Part shown: positions 5,148 through 6,563 of the stretch, piece after piece
Layout of the letters: each line of letters begins with the position of its first letter
How positions within the stretch are numbered: the stretch's first letter is position 1
Assembly (NCBI GenBank): GCA_023145185.1
Contig: JAGLEG010000257.1
Location: forward strand, 1-6,563
Source: Thermoplasmata archaeon
GTDB lineage: Archaea; Thermoplasmatota; Penumbrarchaeia; Penumbrarchaeales; Penumbrarchaeaceae
Direction of reading: 5' to 3'
DNA length: 6,563 nucleotides
Notes under the pieces: generated by a model
Told to the model about the DNA's origin: nothing
Database searches by the model: none
What the model saw: the letters and a program-made list of their open reading frames with translations, nothing else
Position numbers and translations under genes: made by a program

Positions 5148-6472
5148 ACGAACATGGGATGTTTGCTCTTTCCGGTGCTGCTGCCGTTGAGCCTGATCAA
5201 TCCGCCCTCGGCACCGCTGTCGCGTATCTTCCGTACCGCCGCCTTCATGTCAGAAGTGGTGACCTTTTTTCTCTCGTCCCGGATGGCGAACATACCCGCC
5301 TCCGTGCACACCGCCTTTATCTGGGACCCGTTGAACCCGTCGATCCCTCTGGATATTTCCTCCAGGTCCACGTCAGTGTCGATGTTCATATACATGGTAT
5401 GAACCCTGAATATCTCCATTCTGGACCCCTGGTCGGGGAGGGGTATGTCTATGACCCTGTCGATGCGCCCTGGTCTGAGGATCGCCGGGTCAAGTATGTC
5501 CGGCCTGTTCGTGGCCGCTATGATGCTGACATTTGAGAGGGGATCGAAGCCATCAAGCTCGGAAAGAAGCTGTATCAGGGTCCTGTGAACCTCCCTGTCA
5601 GCAGAAGTGGTTGACTCCGTCCGCCTTCCCGCCACGGAATCTAACTCATCCAGGAAGAGGATCGATGGACTGCGATCCTTGGCGAGCTGGAAGAGCTCCC
5701 TCACCATTCGGCTTCCCTCTCCTATGTATTTCTGGACCAGTTCGGATCCCACCATCCGAAGGAAGGTCGCCTCGGTGGAATTTGCTACCGCCTTTGCAAG
5801 AAGGGTCTTTCCACATCCAGGAGGTCCGATGAGAAGCACGCCCTTGGGTGGTTCTATGCCCACACCCTTGAAAAGGTCCGGCCTCAGCAGGGGAAGTTCC
5901 ACAACCTCTTTGAGCTCGTTGATCTGCTTCTGGAGTCCCCCAACGTCCTTGAAGCTGACGTCGGGTCTTTCAAGTATCTCGGAGGCCCCCACGAGGGGGT
6001 CCCTGGACGACGGTAGTGTTCCAATAATGCTCATGCTGTCCTTGTTCAGGGATACCTGGGTCCCCACCTGCAGGTCATCCCTGTCAAGTGCGGAAGAGAA
6101 CCTCACCACGAACGATGGTCCTCCCGATGTTGAGATGATCATCATGTCATCCTTGAAGTGATCTATGATGGTTCCGACGATCATCGGTGGGGACTTGAGC
6201 TTGTTCAGCTCACCATTGAGGAACATGATCTTGTTCTGGAGGCGCAGGACCTCGCCTTCCAGCTGGTCCTTCTCCTGTTGGGTCTCAACGGCTTCTTTTT
6301 TCCAGGGATTATCGCTGTCGTTCCAAAGTATCCTCTGGATCTCCTCCTCCGAGAACCCATCCCCTGACGATACGTTCTCAGCGATATCGATCGACGGATC
6401 TCCCAGACCTATCCGGTCATTCGGCTCATCGTCGAGAGCCTTCTCTTCTACGGGTTTTTTTTTCCTAACCAT
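5144..6472 (-). CDS. pan: Proteasome-activating nucleotidase (PAN)-like AAA ATPase
   Basis: The 442-residue product is a PAN/Rpt-type AAA ATPase, which as a hexamer unfolds proteins and feeds them to the 20S proteasome. In order: an acidic N-terminal extension (about 1-57); a coiled coil (59-93); the conserved Pro-Pro (95-96) that opens the OB domain (97-155); then the AAA module. Walker A is GPPGCGKT (216-223), pore loop Y249-I250-G251 within K-Y-I-G-E-G, Walker B ILFLDELD (271-278), sensor 1 N322, and arginine fingers R336 and R339 in RPGRIDR. The protein ends in Met-Phe-Val, a variant of the HbYX docking tail with Phe for Tyr. An in-frame stop lies 4 codons upstream of the ATG at 6472, with no other ATG between, so the start is secure. 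The Cys in Walker A and DELD instead of DEID are mild departures from PAN. Other AAA ATPases such as Cdc48 are excluded by the single AAA domain with coiled coil and OB fold. Confidence 0.93.
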   Translation of the reverse strand: MVRKKKPVEEKALDDEPNDRIGLGDPSIDIAENVSSGDGFSEEEIQRILWNDSDNPWKKEAVETQQEKDQLEGEVLRLQNKIMFLNGELNKLKSPPMIVGTIIDHFKDDMMIISTSGGPSFVVRFSSALDRDDLQVGTQVSLNKDSMSIIGTLPSSRDPLVGASEILERPDVSFKDVGGLQKQINELKEVVELPLLRPDLFKGVGIEPPKGVLLIGPPGCGKTLLAKAVANSTEATFLRMVGSELVQKYIGEGSRMVRELFQLAKDRSPSILFLDELDSVAGRRTESTTSADREVHRTLIQLLSELDGFDPLSNVSIIAATNRPDILDPAILRPGRIDRVIDIPLPDQGSRMEIFRVHTMYMNIDTDVDLEEISRGIDGFNGSQIKAVCTEAGMFAIRDERKKVTTSDMKAAVRKIRDSGAEGGLIRLNGSSTGKSKHPMFV

Positions 6473-6503
6473 CGGTTCACTTCATGCATCAATCCATCCA
6501 ACG

Positions 6504-6518
6504 ATAATATAATATTTT
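6504..6518 (-). promoter_or_regulatory. TATA box of the PAN-like gene
   Basis: The minus strand reads AAAATATTATATTAT here, the most AT-rich run in this gap. A start site about 26 nt from the centre falls near 6484, which gives a leader of about 12 nt containing GAAGTGA before the ATG at 6472. The GAAGTGA is a weak Shine-Dalgarno match. Because the run is AT-rich on both strands, it could also serve a rightward promoter outside the window. Confidence 0.55.
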
Positions 6519-6552
6519 CCCTCAAATGAACAGTTATCTCCCTAAAGTCCCA

Positions 6553-6563
6553 ATCTTTCGGTA
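6553..6563 (+). repeat. 11-bp element ATCTTTCGGTA, copy 2, upstream of the PAN-like gene
   Basis: This is identical to 831-841. It lies about 35 nt upstream of the TATA box of the PAN-like gene and is inverted relative to that gene's direction. The copy runs to the last base of the window, so the full extent of the identity cannot be seen. Confidence 0.35.

Noticed and set aside
5607..6161. A 184-codon plus-strand open frame antisense to the PAN-like gene
   Set aside because: Its sequence is the complement of conserved AAA ATPase codons, rich in Ser, Pro and Leu, with no family resemblance.
6526..6563. A plus-strand ATG with 12 open codons running off the right edge
   Set aside because: It is too short to judge, has no Shine-Dalgarno site, and the AT-rich run at 6504-6518 is too close to act as its TATA box.

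Overview
The window looks like ordinary chromosomal DNA of a euryarchaeon. The evidence is a replication protein A gene followed by its archaeal partner (COG3390 type), an archaeal methionyl-tRNA synthetase with eight zinc-ligand cysteines, a PAN-like proteasomal AAA ATPase, and TATA-box promoters about 25-30 nt upstream of start codons. AGG/AGA arginine codons and moderate GC fit the Thermoplasmatota / Methanomassiliicoccales side of the Euryarchaeota. That placement is an inference from general resemblance, not a computed result.

Layout: (1) 1-684, minus strand: the N-terminal 228 codons of an unnamed acidic protein. It begins with a peptide very like the ParA-activating N-terminus of bacterial ParB/Spo0J; its 3' end lies off the left edge. 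(2) 685-904: a 220-nt divergent promoter region. (3) 905-2215 and 2215-3054, plus strand: a two-gene operon for RPA and an RPA-associated protein, with stop and start codons sharing one base. (4) 3055-3101: a short gap with an 8-bp hairpin and a TATA box placed for leaderless transcription. (5) 3102-5147, plus strand: metG, a MetRS with a fused Trbp111-like tRNA-binding domain. (6) 5144-6472, minus strand: a PAN-like ATPase whose stop codon overlaps the metG stop codon tail-to-tail. (7) 6473-6563: its promoter region; no further gene can be called.

The RPA pair should act together: RPA coats single-stranded DNA in replication and repair, and the RPA-associated protein supplies another OB fold and a winged helix, like eukaryotic RPA32. 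MetRS charges initiator and elongator tRNA-Met. The PAN-like ATPase unfolds substrates for the 20S proteasome. These are housekeeping genes that are merely adjacent. The less ordinary points are the ParB-like N-terminal peptide on a non-ParB-looking protein, a possible internal start in metG that would yield a free 115-residue Trbp111-like protein, an 11-bp element shared by two promoter regions, and a phenylalanine variant of the HbYX proteasome-docking tail. I see no mobile elements, CRISPR arrays, tRNAs or rRNAs.
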